Of a stretch of DNA of 64,000 nucleotides, positions 42,446-51,491 are shown piece after piece. A model generated the notes under the pieces. The model was not told the origin of the DNA and made no database searches. It saw only the letters and a list, made by a program, of their open reading frames with translations. Position 1 is the stretch's first letter. Each line of letters begins with the position of its first letter. The position numbers and the translations under genes are program-made. The DNA comes from Hyphococcus sp002388885 (GTDB taxonomy: Bacteria; Pseudomonadota; Alphaproteobacteria; Caulobacterales; Parvularculaceae), in contig DAIMGF010000008.1 of NCBI GenBank assembly GCA_036724105.1, positions 62,001-126,000 on the forward strand. The letters run 5' to 3'.

Positions 42446-42552
42446 CATTTTGAAAATGTGCCGAATTGATACGGTTCAACGCCCTTCAGGTAGGCAGGCG
42501 TTAAGAACTCCCTTCTAGGTTCTGTCCAAAGCGTATTGTCGGGAGCTGCGCA

Positions 42553-44382
42553 ATGGATAACGCCATGCCCGGGGGTGAGCGGGCCGGCCATGCCCTCGAA
42601 CCTTCGGTTCTTTCGGGGTTGATCGCTACCGCGCAAACGCGGCGGCATCAGCTTGCGACGCGTTTCATTATTGCGGGCGTCGGGGCCTGCATTCTCTGGG
42701 CGGCTGTCAGTCCGGTTCTTTCCTGCGCGTGGTTTTTTGCGGTGAGCGTCAGCCAAATGGTCGACAATCACTTCTGGAAACCATTCCGCGACCCAATGCG
42801 GGTAAAGCCGGCGACCAAGTCTGAATGGATTGCCTTATGCGCAAACGGCGCGCAGGCCTCATTCATCTACTCATTTTTTCCGGTGCTGCTTTGGTGTCTG
42901 TGGGGCAATGCGGGAAAAATGTTCGCCATATTATGGCTCGCCGGCGCGCTATTGCATGTCACAATGCATATGCACCACGAAAAGCGCACGTTCTTCTCGT
43001 CCATTATCCCGCACTCAATCTATTTCTTTGGATTGCCGCTTTATTCCGTAGCGACGAACGCCGAGCCGGGGCGCGTTGGCGCGTCTGCATTGATTGTGGC
43101 CGGGCTATTGTACGTTTCGCATCTGGCTGTCGCCTTTAAGGAGTATCAGTCAGCAAGCGCCGGCATGCGTCAGTCGCGTGAAGAAGCACTGAAACGGCAG
43201 GCGGTTGCAGAACAGGCGAGCGAAGCGAAGTCAGCGTTTCTCGCCAATATGAGCCACGAAATCAGAACGCCTATGAACGGCATTCTCGGTATGGCGGATG
43301 CTCTCGATAAAGATGAGCTGACGCCCGCGCAGCGAGACAAGCTTCGCGCCATTCGCGATTCCGGCGACCTGATGCTGATGCTGCTCAATGATTTGCTTGA
43401 TCTTTCGAAAATCGAAGCCAACCGAATTGAGCTTGAAAAAGCGCCGTTCACTTTCGGCGATATTGCGCGCAAAGTTGAAAACCTTCACAGCGCGAACGCA
43501 CAAGGCAAAGGCCTTTCTTTCTCAATCAAGTGCGAATGTGATCCGCAAAAATCACGGCTGGGCGACGGCCATCGTCTTTTACAGGTTCTGCACAACCTTG
43601 TCGCAAATGCCATCAAGTTTACTGAACAGGGATCTGTTCGAGTCACCATTTCAACGCATCCGCTAACCAAAGACAAAGCGAGGATTGAAGTCATCGACAC
43701 GGGTATTGGCATTACAAAAAAACAGGCCGTGCGAATTTTTGAACCGTTCACGCAGGCGGATGCTTCAACCACGCGCAAGTTTGGCGGCACAGGCTTAGGG
43801 CTCTCGATCGCCAAAGGGCTTGTAGAGGCTATGGGGGGAGAGATAACCGTGCGCTCGAAGCCCGGTGAAGGCTCACGCTTTATCGTCGAGTTTCCGGCGC
43901 CACGGATTGAAGGCGCGAATAATAGCGATGGGGCCCGGAACAGCGCTGGCGACGCTGTCGAGACGACATCAGGGCTGCGCATACTCGCCGGCGAAGACAA
44001 TGCGGTGAACCAGGCTGTGCTCGGCGCGTTTCTTAAAGAGCGAAATCATGACGTGTATTTTGCCGCTGACGGACTCGCCGTAGTCGAAGCATTCAAGAAC
44101 AGCGCCTTTGATTTTGTTTTAATGGACATTTCGATGCCGGTGCTCGACGGGCCGGAAGCATTGCGTCAAATCCGGTTTCTTGAAAGAGAGCGTGGCGCAA
44201 AGTCCGCGACGCCGGTAATTGCGGTCTCGGCGCACGCCATGCCGCAACAGATCGAAGAATATCTGGCCATGGGCTTCGACGGTTACGTCACAAAGCCGCT
44301 TCGTTCTGAACATCTGCACGGTGAAATCGAACGCGTACTTTCAGACCGAAGAGAAAAACCGGAACAGTTTAAGGTCGCTTAG
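42553..44382 (+). CDS. Hybrid sensor histidine kinase/response regulator
   Basis: A 609-residue hybrid kinase. The N-terminal ~200 residues form five or six transmembrane helices without a large sensor loop. A linker coiled coil leads to the H-box FLANMSHEIRTPMNGILG (about 230-247), the N-box LVANAIKFTEQG, and the ATP-lid segments DTGIGI and FGGTGLGLSIAKGLV. The receiver domain (about 475-590) has GEDN, the phospho-acceptor Asp in FDFVLMDISMPVLDG and the Lys in YVTKPL. The input is probably a membrane-associated signal. No HPt domain or output gene is adjacent. Its stop overlaps the convergent Lrp gene by 4 bp. Confidence 0.9.
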   Translation: MDNAMPGGERAGHALEPSVLSGLIATAQTRRHQLATRFIIAGVGACILWAAVSPVLSCAWFFAVSVSQMVDNHFWKPFRDPMRVKPATKSEWIALCANGAQASFIYSFFPVLLWCLWGNAGKMFAILWLAGALLHVTMHMHHEKRTFFSSIIPHSIYFFGLPLYSVATNAEPGRVGASALIVAGLLYVSHLAVAFKEYQSASAGMRQSREEALKRQAVAEQASEAKSAFLANMSHEIRTPMNGILGMADALDKDELTPAQRDKLRAIRDSGDLMLMLLNDLLDLSKIEANRIELEKAPFTFGDIARKVENLHSANAQGKGLSFSIKCECDPQKSRLGDGHRLLQVLHNLVANAIKFTEQGSVRVTISTHPLTKDKARIEVIDTGIGITKKQAVRIFEPFTQADASTTRKFGGTGLGLSIAKGLVEAMGGEITVRSKPGEGSRFIVEFPAPRIEGANNSDGARNSAGDAVETTSGLRILAGEDNAVNQAVLGAFLKERNHDVYFAADGLAVVEAFKNSAFDFVLMDISMPVLDGPEALRQIRFLERERGAKSATPVIAVSAHAMPQQIEEYLAMGFDGYVTKPLRSEHLHGEIERVLSDRREKPEQFKVA

Positions 44383-44855
44383 CGGATCAGTGACTGCGGG
44401 AGCGGCGTGACGACTTTGCGCGTCACCTCGCGAAGCGTAAAGCTGGACTCGACGGTTGCAATATTCGGCATACGGAGCATAGTTTCCGACAGAAATGTTT
44501 CATATGTCGCCAGTGACGGCACGACGACGCGAATGAAATAGTCGAACTTGCCGGTGACCAGATAGCACTCCATTACCTCTTCACGGTCCTTGATCGCCGC
44601 TTCGAATTCGCGAAGCGTTTTATCATCTTCACGTTCAAGCTTGACGAGAATGATCACCGTCACATTGACGCCGAGCGCCTCGCGATTGATCTCAGTACGG
44701 TAGCCCTTGATGATCCCTTCGGTTTCGAGCCGCCTCAGTCGTCTGAGGCATGGCGTCGGCGACAGACCGACACGCTCGGCGAGCTCCGCATTGGTGATGC
44801 GCGCATTTTCCTGCAGGTGCTTCAGGATCTTGTGGTCGATATGGTCGAGTTTCAT
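44379..44855 (-). CDS. Lrp/AsnC family regulator
   Basis: A 158-residue Lrp-type regulator from the ATG at 44853-44855. The N-terminal winged helix (DHIDHKILKHLQENARITNAELAERVGLSPTPCLRRLRRLE) is followed by the RAM ligand domain (VTVIILVKLEREDDKTLREFE, MECYLVTGKFDYFIRVVV). The gene is divergent from the leucine-type dehydrogenase with an intervening palindrome, matching the common arrangement in which an Lrp paralogue controls branched-chain amino-acid catabolism. The ligand is probably an amino acid (inference). Confidence 0.88.
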   Translation of the reverse strand: MKLDHIDHKILKHLQENARITNAELAERVGLSPTPCLRRLRRLETEGIIKGYRTEINREALGVNVTVIILVKLEREDDKTLREFEAAIKDREEVMECYLVTGKFDYFIRVVVPSLATYETFLSETMLRMPNIATVESSFTLREVTRKVVTPLPQSLIR

Positions 44856-44884
44856 AGGTCCGGTTCCGCTAATATAACCTGTAT

Positions 44885-44901
44885 TTAGCATTATATGCTA
44901 A
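44885..44901. promoter_or_regulatory. Candidate Lrp-type operator
   Basis: TTAGCAT-TAT-ATGCTAA at 44885-44901 is a perfect 7-bp inverted repeat with a 3-bp centre. It lies 30 bp upstream of the Lrp gene start and 131 bp upstream of the divergent dehydrogenase, in an otherwise non-coding gap. The A+T-rich centre fits Lrp/AsnC sites. Confidence 0.55.
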
Positions 44902-45031
44902 GCGTCAAGCGTAAAAGCCCCATCTTTGACCGGAAGCGCTCGGCGGTTTGCGCTAGGAGAGGGCGGCGTGGAACGTCCCCGCACGCCTGTGAACCTTTAA
45001 AAATTGAATACATCAAGGAAGGATCGCCCGG

Positions 45032-46081
45032 ATGGAGTCTCGAGTTCTGGACGTCGATGGCTGGCAAAAAGTCGTGCATTTTGAAGACGAAACGTCGGGG
45101 CTGAAGGCGATTATCGCGGTTCATGACGCGACGCTGGGGCCGGGATGCGGCGGCTGCCGGATTTTTCCTTATGCGAGTTTCGAGGCGGGTCTTGAGGACG
45201 TCAAAAATCTTTCCCGCGGCATGACTTACAAAAACGCGCTGGGCGGGATTCCGTTCGGCGGGGGCAAGGCGGTGATCTTCGCCGATCCGAAAACCGACAA
45301 GACCCCTGAAATGCTGAAAGCCTTTGGCAAGGCGGTCGATAGTCTCGCCGGGCTTTACTACACGGCCGAAGATTCGGGCGTTACGGAGGCTGACTTGGCG
45401 CTGGTGCGGTCCGTCACGAAATACGCGGCCGGCATGGAAGACAAGGGCATCGGCGGAAACCCTTCGCCATTTACGGCGCGTGGCGTGTGGCGCGGCATGC
45501 AGGCGGCGGCGAGGGCAAAGCTCGGCGCAGAGTCCTTGGAAGGCCTTTCTGTTTCAATCCTCGGGGTCGGTGCCGTCGGCATGGAGCTGGCGCGGCTCGT
45601 CCACGAAGAAGACGGCAAACTGGTGGTGGCGGACGTCAACCCGACCGCCATGAAGGAAGCAGTGGAGCGCTTTGGCGCGGAAACGGCCACGCCGGAGGAG
45701 GCGATCGCCCTAGATGTCGATATCTTTGCGCCCTGCGCGCTGGGCGGTTCAATCAACGCCGGTACGATTGAGCGGCTGAAAGCGAAAATCGTCGCCGGCG
45801 CGGCGAATAACCAGCTCAAAACGCCGGATATGGATCAGGCGTTGTTGAATAAAGGCATCCTTTATTGCCCGGATTACGTCATCAATGCCGCCGGCGTGAT
45901 CAGCGTTGGCCTTGAAATCCTCGGTAAGTGGACCACAGATGAAATGAACCGGCGTATCGACAAGATCGGCGATACGCTAAAGGACATCTTCGACCGCTCC
46001 GAGGCGGAAGGCGCGCCGACAGGCGCAGTTGCGGACCGTATGGCGATGGAAGTTATAACAAAGGCTAGGAAAGCTGCATGA
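45032..46081 (+). CDS. Leu/Glu/Phe/Val-type amino-acid dehydrogenase
   Basis: A 349-residue NAD-dependent amino-acid dehydrogenase. The N-terminal domain has LGPGCGGCRIFPYASFEAGLEDVKNLSRGMTYKNALGGIPFGGGKAV, with the catalytic Lys in GGGK; TAEDSGVTEAD follows. The Rossmann domain has SILGVGAVGMELARLVHEEDGKLVVADV. The closest match is leucine or valine dehydrogenase of branched-chain degradation; phenylalanine cannot be excluded. It is divergent from the Lrp gene and overlaps the next gene by 4 bp. It starts a catabolic run through 49813. Confidence 0.88.
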   Translation: MESRVLDVDGWQKVVHFEDETSGLKAIIAVHDATLGPGCGGCRIFPYASFEAGLEDVKNLSRGMTYKNALGGIPFGGGKAVIFADPKTDKTPEMLKAFGKAVDSLAGLYYTAEDSGVTEADLALVRSVTKYAAGMEDKGIGGNPSPFTARGVWRGMQAAARAKLGAESLEGLSVSILGVGAVGMELARLVHEEDGKLVVADVNPTAMKEAVERFGAETATPEEAIALDVDIFAPCALGGSINAGTIERLKAKIVAGAANNQLKTPDMDQALLNKGILYCPDYVINAAGVISVGLEILGKWTTDEMNRRIDKIGDTLKDIFDRSEAEGAPTGAVADRMAMEVITKARKAA

Positions 46082-46386
46082 CAATATTGCGCGAATGGCG
46101 CGGACGGGCGGAACCGGAAAAGGAGGGAGCGGTTCTCGAGCACTACAGAAAAAACCTGAAACCGTTCATGACGTCTGCGCCGGGCTTTCTCGGCGCGTCG
46201 CTGGGCAGCCGCAGCCTTGGCGGGCTGGTTGAGTTCGTCCTGATCACCGAGTGGCGCGATATGGAATCGGTCAAGGCCTTTGCGGGACCCGCCCCGGAAA
46301 AAGCCGTCCTGCCCGATGGAACCAAAGATGTGATTGGAGATTCCGACAGCTTCGTTCGGCTCTACGAAATTATCGATCAAAGCTGA
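46078..46386 (+). CDS. Antibiotic biosynthesis monooxygenase-fold protein
   Basis: A 102-residue single ABM/Dabb-like ferredoxin-fold domain: LREWRGRAEPEKEGAVLEHYRKNL, APGFLGASLGSRSLGGLVEFVLITEWRDMESVKAFAG. Its ATG overlaps the dehydrogenase stop by 4 bp. Such small domains can be monooxygenases, heme-binding or accessory proteins. The function in this operon is unknown. Confidence 0.75.
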   Translation: MTILREWRGRAEPEKEGAVLEHYRKNLKPFMTSAPGFLGASLGSRSLGGLVEFVLITEWRDMESVKAFAGPAPEKAVLPDGTKDVIGDSDSFVRLYEIIDQS

Positions 46387-46466
46387 TCGCGCCGCGCCGC
46401 CGCCCGGCTTGCATCGTGCTTCCGGTACGCGCACATAATACCGCCTGAATTCAAAGGAGACATCCA

Positions 46467-47654
46467 ATGACCCAAGCTGATCCCATCGTCATCGCCGGCA
46501 TGGCGAGGACGCCCATTGGCAATTTCCTCGGCGCCTTTGCGAGCGTGAAGGCGACAGAGCTCGGAACCAACGCGATCAAGGCGGCGCTGGAGCGCGGGCA
46601 GGTTAAAGCTGACGACGTGGATGAAGTCCTCATGGGTTGCGTCCTGCCGGCGGGTCTCGGCCAGGCGCCGGCGCGTCAGGCGTCCCTCGGCGCAGGCATC
46701 CCGCAATCGGCCGGCTGCGTCACCATCAATAAGGTCTGCGGGTCGGGCATGAAAACCGTGATGATGGCGCATGATGCGATCCTTGCCGGTTCAGCGGAAG
46801 TGGTCGTTGCAGGCGGCATGGAGTCCATGACCGGCGCGCCGCATCTACTTCCCACAGGCCGTAGCGGTATCAAGTTCGGCGCGGGTCAGGTGTTTGACCA
46901 CATGGCCTATGACGGGCTTGAAGACCCCTACACCAACCACACCGCCATGGGCGTCTTCGCCGAAAAATGCGCGCGCGAGTGGCAATTTTCGCGTGAGGAA
47001 CAAGACGAATACTCCATGCGTTCGGTGACCCGCGCACAGGACGCTATCAAGACTGGCAAGTTCAAGGACGAAATCGTCTCTGTAGAAGTGGCGGGCCGGA
47101 AAGGTTCTGTTACGGTCTCCGACGATGAAAAACCGGGCCTGGTTGACGCGTCGAAAATTCCGGGCCTGCGCCCGGCTTTCGAAAAAGACGGCACGGTGAC
47201 AGCAGGTTCTTCGTCCGCAATTTCCGACGGCGCCGCGGCGCTGGTCGTGATGCGCCAGTCCGAGGCGGAAAAGCGCGGCGCCAAGCCGATTGCGCGGATC
47301 GTCGGGCATTCGACCCAAAGCCAGGAACCGGAATGGTTCACGACAGCGCCGGTGGGCTCGATCAAGACGCTGCTCGACAAGGTCGGCTGGTCAGCCGCTG
47401 ACGTCGATCTATACGAAGTCAACGAAGCCTTCGCCGTCGTGCCTATGGCGGTGATGCGCGAGCATAAAATCCCGGCTGAAAAAATGAACATTCACGGCGG
47501 CGGCATCGCGCTCGGCCACCCGATCGGCGCTTCCGGCGCGCGCATCATCGTGACGCTTATAAATGCTTTGCAACAGACTGGCGGCAAAAAGGGCGTTGCC
47601 TCGCTCTGCATTGGCGGCGGCGAAGCGACCAGCGTTGCGGTTGAACTTTTCTAA
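46467..47654 (+). CDS. Acetyl-CoA acetyltransferase (thiolase)
   Basis: A 395-residue thiolase. The acyl-enzyme Cys is in CVTINKVCGSGMKTVMMA, ahead of VVVAGGMESMTGAPHLL. EVNEAFAVVPMA, HGGGIALGHPIGASGARI and the second Cys in GVASLCIGGGEATSVAVE complete the active site. It catalyses reversible acetyl-CoA condensation/thiolysis. Degradative 3-ketoacyl or acetoacetyl specificity cannot be separated by eye. It is preceded by an AAAGGAGA ribosome-binding site and shares one base with the next gene (TAATG). Confidence 0.94.
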   Translation: MTQADPIVIAGMARTPIGNFLGAFASVKATELGTNAIKAALERGQVKADDVDEVLMGCVLPAGLGQAPARQASLGAGIPQSAGCVTINKVCGSGMKTVMMAHDAILAGSAEVVVAGGMESMTGAPHLLPTGRSGIKFGAGQVFDHMAYDGLEDPYTNHTAMGVFAEKCAREWQFSREEQDEYSMRSVTRAQDAIKTGKFKDEIVSVEVAGRKGSVTVSDDEKPGLVDASKIPGLRPAFEKDGTVTAGSSSAISDGAAALVVMRQSEAEKRGAKPIARIVGHSTQSQEPEWFTTAPVGSIKTLLDKVGWSAADVDLYEVNEAFAVVPMAVMREHKIPAEKMNIHGGGIALGHPIGASGARIIVTLINALQQTGGKKGVASLCIGGGEATSVAVELF

Positions 47655-48610
47655 TGCAGAAAGTTCAACGGCATTGGCTGCTGCTTGGCATGCTGGGGTT
47701 GCTTCTGACTGCGGTTGCTGCCTGCTCTAATGACGCGCGCAGTGAAAGCGGCGCAGCGATAAATGCCGTAACCCAGTCGGTATCGGAAACGCCGTTTCGT
47801 TTCATCAAAAACCAGGTTCTCGTGGAAGTGATGATCAACGACGAGGGGCCATTCACGTTTCTGGTCGATACGGGCGTGACGCCGTCGGTGATCGATATAG
47901 ACCTCGCACGTCAGTTAGATTTTCCGATCGACGATGAGAACGCCGGGCTTGCGGCGGGCGCGGGTTCGAACGATGTGCAAATTTTTCCGACGACGATGAC
48001 GGGCCTGGTGGTCGCCGGGGAGACTCTCGAAGAGCTTCCTGCCGTCGCAGCGCCCATCACAGCGGGCCTTAGCAGCAAGATCGGCGAACCGCTGCACGGT
48101 ATTCTCGGTTACGCCTTTCTCAGGTCCCGCGCAGTTCGTTTTGACTATGTCGATCATCGCCTATCCTTCGCGCCGTCGGCGTCGTCTTTTGAGCAGGAAA
48201 TAAGTGATGCCGATTTTGTCATGCCGCTGCGTTTCGGCGAGGGTGACATCATGCCGATCGCCGATGTGACGATCGCCGGCGAGACTTTTGTCGCCTCCAT
48301 CGACACGGGCTCGTCGCTTGGCCTCGAAGTGTTTGCTGATGCGGTCGATCGGCTGGGCCTTGCTGAAACGGTAAGCGGCTGGGAGCGCGGCCAGATCACC
48401 GGGGCGCGTGGCGCCGCCGAGATTTTCAACGGTTCGCTTCAGCAAGCGACGATCGGTCCGCTGGTCTTTCACGATATTTCGGCTAGCGTCGGTCCGCGCA
48501 GGGGCGGCGATTACCGGGACGGTAACATCGGCAACGAGATGTGGGACGGCTACGTCGTGATCTTTGACTACGTCGATGAGCGGGTCGCTTTTATAAAATC
48601 GGTTGAATAG
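47654..48610 (+). CDS. Tandem retropepsin-like aspartyl protease lipoprotein
   Basis: A 318-residue protein with a lipoprotein signal (LLLTAVAAC, Cys24). It carries two aspartyl-protease motifs: FLVDTGVTPSVID with Asp72 and ASIDTGSSLGLEVF with Asp217, each opening a similar half of about 130 residues. A single chain with both aspartates could form a pseudo-dimeric active site. It is anchored in the envelope and coupled to the thiolase by a one-base overlap. The reason for this association is unclear. Substrate unknown. Confidence 0.75.
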   Translation: MQKVQRHWLLLGMLGLLLTAVAACSNDARSESGAAINAVTQSVSETPFRFIKNQVLVEVMINDEGPFTFLVDTGVTPSVIDIDLARQLDFPIDDENAGLAAGAGSNDVQIFPTTMTGLVVAGETLEELPAVAAPITAGLSSKIGEPLHGILGYAFLRSRAVRFDYVDHRLSFAPSASSFEQEISDADFVMPLRFGEGDIMPIADVTIAGETFVASIDTGSSLGLEVFADAVDRLGLAETVSGWERGQITGARGAAEIFNGSLQQATIGPLVFHDISASVGPRRGGDYRDGNIGNEMWDGYVVIFDYVDERVAFIKSVE

Positions 48611-48634
48611 GTCCGCACCCGAGGAGCAACAGGA

Positions 48635-49813
48635 ATGACCTCTAAACAAACCTACGACTGGCAGGACCCGCTTCTGCTGGAAACGCAACTCACTGACGAA
48701 GAGAAAATGATCCGCGATGCTGCGCGCGGTTATGCGCAGGACAAGCTGATGCCGCGCGTTATCTCCGCCAATCGCGAGGAGCGTTTTGACCGCGAGATCA
48801 TGACCGAGATGGGCGCGCAGGGGCTGATCGGCGCGACCGTGGCCGAAGAATATGGCGGCGGCGGCGGTTCCCACGTCGCCTATGGCCTCATCGCGCGAGA
48901 GATCGAGCGTGTAGATTCAGGCTACCGTTCCGCCATGTCGGTGCAGTCCTCGCTGGTGATGTATCCGATTGAGGCGTTTGGCACGGAGGAACAGAAGAAA
49001 AAATACCTGCCCAAGCTTGCGACAGGCGAGTGGGTGGGTTGTTTCGGCCTGACCGAAAGCGACGGCGGCTCCGACCCCGGCGCCATGCGCACCAAGGCCG
49101 AGAAAGTTTCGGATGGTTACAAGCTCAACGGTTCGAAAATGTGGATCACCAATTCCCCCATCGCTGACCTGGCGGTCGTGTGGGCGAAGCTCGATGGCGA
49201 AATTCGGGGTTTCATCGTTGAGCGGGGCACGGACGGTTTTAAAACGCCGAAAATCGAAGGAAAACTTTCCCTGCGCACATCGATCACCGGCGAGATCGCA
49301 CTCGATGATGCTGTCATACCGGAAGAAAATCTGTTGCCGAATGTGAAGGGGCTCAAGGGCCCTTTCTCATGCCTCAACAAGGCGCGTTACGGCATCGCAT
49401 GGGGCTCTATGGGCGCAGCGGAATTCTGTTGGATCGCTTCGCGCGACTACGCCATGGATCGCGTGGTGTTCGGCAAACCTATCGCGGGAACGCAGCTCGT
49501 TCAGAAAAAACTGGCGGACATGGCGACGGACATAACGCTCGGGCTTCAGGGCGCGCTACAACTCGGCCGCCTGCTCGACAGCGGCGCCTATGTGCCGGAG
49601 GCCATCTCCATGATGAAGCGCAACAACTGCGGTAAGGCGCTCGAAATTGCACGCATCGCCCGCGACATCCATGGCGGCAATGGCATTTCGGACGAATATC
49701 ATGTCCTGCGTCACGCCATGAATCTCGAGACCGTCAATACGTATGAAGGCACGCACGATATTCACGCGCTCATCCTCGGGCGCGCCATGACCGGCCTTCA
49801 GGCGTTTGCGTAA
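48635..49813 (+). CDS. gcdH: Glutaryl-CoA dehydrogenase-type acyl-CoA dehydrogenase
   Basis: A 392-residue acyl-CoA dehydrogenase. LTDEEKMIRDAARGYAQDKLMPRV opens the N-terminal helical domain. GCFGLTESDGGSDPGAM is the FAD/substrate strand. RYGIAWGSMGAAEFC and QLVQKKLADMATDI follow. The catalytic Glu is in NTYEGTHDIHALILGRAMTG, the ending seen in glutaryl-CoA dehydrogenases. It would convert glutaryl-CoA to crotonyl-CoA in lysine/tryptophan degradation. It starts 24 bp after the protease lipoprotein and closes the catabolic run. Confidence 0.88.
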   Translation: MTSKQTYDWQDPLLLETQLTDEEKMIRDAARGYAQDKLMPRVISANREERFDREIMTEMGAQGLIGATVAEEYGGGGGSHVAYGLIAREIERVDSGYRSAMSVQSSLVMYPIEAFGTEEQKKKYLPKLATGEWVGCFGLTESDGGSDPGAMRTKAEKVSDGYKLNGSKMWITNSPIADLAVVWAKLDGEIRGFIVERGTDGFKTPKIEGKLSLRTSITGEIALDDAVIPEENLLPNVKGLKGPFSCLNKARYGIAWGSMGAAEFCWIASRDYAMDRVVFGKPIAGTQLVQKKLADMATDITLGLQGALQLGRLLDSGAYVPEAISMMKRNNCGKALEIARIARDIHGGNGISDEYHVLRHAMNLETVNTYEGTHDIHALILGRAMTGLQAFA

Positions 49814-50044
49814 AATTCAGCAACCAGACAAAGTCAGCGCCGGCCGCTCAAACTGATGTCGGGCGTACCGGCGCTGGCGCCGTCCAAAGGCCGTTTCCTC
49901 CACGGGGGCGTTTCCTCCGAGGACGGCGCAAACGCTTCTGGCTCTCCCCAAGCGCTTTCTCTCGTCCCCTTGTGGAAATTAACATCGGGTGCAAAAGAGT
50001 CACGCTGCAGGCGCGAAAAACGGCGCGGCTTCAAGGCAACACTT

Positions 50045-51106
50045 TCATGATTTTCCGCCAATCTGGGCCTGCAAATCCTTTGCAGATGTCGTGTGCTGGA
50101 ACTTCAGCTTTTTGTCCGGGAAAACGTAGTGAAATGCGCCATGGGACATGAGCGCGGATTCATGAAAGCCCGACAGGATCAGTTTCAGCTTGCCCGGATA
50201 ATAGGCCATATCGCCGATGCAGAAGATGCCGGGTACGGAGGTTTCAAACTTCTCCGTATCAACCTCGACCCGGTTTTCCGCGAAATTTAAACCGAAATCC
50301 GCGATAGGTCCGAGCTTCATTGTAAGGCCGTAAAAGGCGAGCAGCGTGTTGCAGGGCAGGTCGTGTTCGCCGTCTTCTTTTGATTCCACGGAAACGGACT
50401 CAATCTGGCCGCCGTCGCCGTTAAGGCCCTTGATCTGCGACACATGAAAATCGATTCTGCCGGCGTCGACCAGCGCCTTCATTTTGTCGACGCTGTCGGG
50501 CGCGGCGCGAAAGTCAGGGCGCCGGTGAATGAGCGTGATCTTTTCCGCAATGGGTTCGAGGTTCAGCGTCCAGTCAAGCGCGGAGTCCCCGCCGCCGGCG
50601 ATGATGATATTCTTGCCCTTGAACGCATCGCGCTGACGCACGGCGTAGAACACTGACTGGCCTTCGAAATCTTCGACGCCGGGGATCGGCGGTTTTTTCG
50701 GCTGGAACGAACCGCCGCCCGCGGCGATGCAGATGACCGGCGCGGTAATCGTTGTGCCGAGATCGGTTTCGATTTTCCATTTGCCGTCCGGCGACTTGCC
50801 GAGCCCTGTCGCCATTTCATTCAAATGGAACGTCGCGCCGAAGGGCTTAATTTGGTCGATCAGCTGTTTCGTCAGTTGCTCGCCGGTGATGGTCTTGATC
50901 GCCGGAATATCGAGGATCGGTTTTTCCGGATAAAGCTCGGTGCATTGCCCGCCGGGTTTGTCGAGAATGTCGATTACATGGGCCTTGATGTTCAAAAGCC
51001 CGAGTTCGAAGACGGCGAAGAGGCCGCAGGGCCCGGCGCCGATAATGATAACATCGGTCTCGTGCGCCCCGCCGGGCGGCGCGCTTTCAACGAGATTAGC
51101 GGCCAT
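50045..51106 (-). CDS. Thioredoxin reductase-like ferredoxin/flavodoxin-NADP reductase
   Basis: A 353-residue flavoprotein from the ATG at 51104-51106, with a GGGAGGGA ribosome-binding site. The FAD motif GAGPCGLFAVFELG lies near residue 22, the NADP motif GGGDSALDWTLNL near 165, and CIGDMAYYPGKLKLILSGFHE is the second FAD contact. The thioredoxin-reductase CxxC is absent, so this is a type 2 ferredoxin-NADP reductase (YumC-like). It supplies or takes electrons from ferredoxin or flavodoxin. The extra upstream frame contains no plausible domain. Confidence 0.88.
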   Translation of the reverse strand: MAANLVESAPPGGAHETDVIIIGAGPCGLFAVFELGLLNIKAHVIDILDKPGGQCTELYPEKPILDIPAIKTITGEQLTKQLIDQIKPFGATFHLNEMATGLGKSPDGKWKIETDLGTTITAPVICIAAGGGSFQPKKPPIPGVEDFEGQSVFYAVRQRDAFKGKNIIIAGGGDSALDWTLNLEPIAEKITLIHRRPDFRAAPDSVDKMKALVDAGRIDFHVSQIKGLNGDGGQIESVSVESKEDGEHDLPCNTLLAFYGLTMKLGPIADFGLNFAENRVEVDTEKFETSVPGIFCIGDMAYYPGKLKLILSGFHESALMSHGAFHYVFPDKKLKFQHTTSAKDLQAQIGGKS

Positions 51107-51221
51107 TCGGACGATCCCTCCCGATTTTTTAAAGGAGGCTAACCGAGTTTGGCGGCGTGAGGAAAGGGGGGCGGGGAAGCGTTGACGTACGGCGCGCGAT
51201 CGCTTCAACTTGGGAGCGAAT

Positions 51222-51491
51222 ATGAGGAAAGGCGGGTCGTTGAGAACATTCAGGCAAATCCTGTCGGTGCTGGCCGGGCTTTTCAGCCTGTTTTTGCTGG
51301 CGGGCGGCGTGGCGCTCACCAACGCCATCGGCGACGTCATGGCCGCTGAGCAGGAGTTTTTGAATTTTCTGGCCGCCTTCATTCCGGTCGCTGACGTAAC
51401 GGCGCTCGCTGACCGAGGCGCCGCGATCCTGTTCCTGTCGGGCGTGATCGGCATCGGCCTCGCCTGGGTCCTGTGGCCGCGGCGGAGTTGA
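51222..51491 (+). CDS. Small two-helix membrane protein
   Basis: An 89-residue protein from the ATG at 51222, with a GGGAGCG ribosome-binding site. Two hydrophobic helices (ILSVLAGLFSLFLLAGGVAL and AAILFLSGVIGIGLAWVLW) flank a loop. No family recognised. It ends directly against the convergent oxidoreductase gene with no spacer. Confidence 0.55.
   Translation: MRKGGSLRTFRQILSVLAGLFSLFLLAGGVALTNAIGDVMAAEQEFLNFLAAFIPVADVTALADRGAAILFLSGVIGIGLAWVLWPRRS

Noticed and set aside
49814..50044. Possible gene or RNA in the gap after gcdH
   Set aside because: Short frames on both strands have no start signals or motifs. Only a loose AGCGCCGG/CCGGCGCT inverted repeat and a duplicated GTTTCCTCC are visible.
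51107..51454. N-terminal extension of the ferredoxin-NADP reductase by about 116 residues
   Set aside because: The extension overlaps a divergent gene, lacks a ribosome-binding site and is unlike the family; the ATG at 51106 has a strong one.
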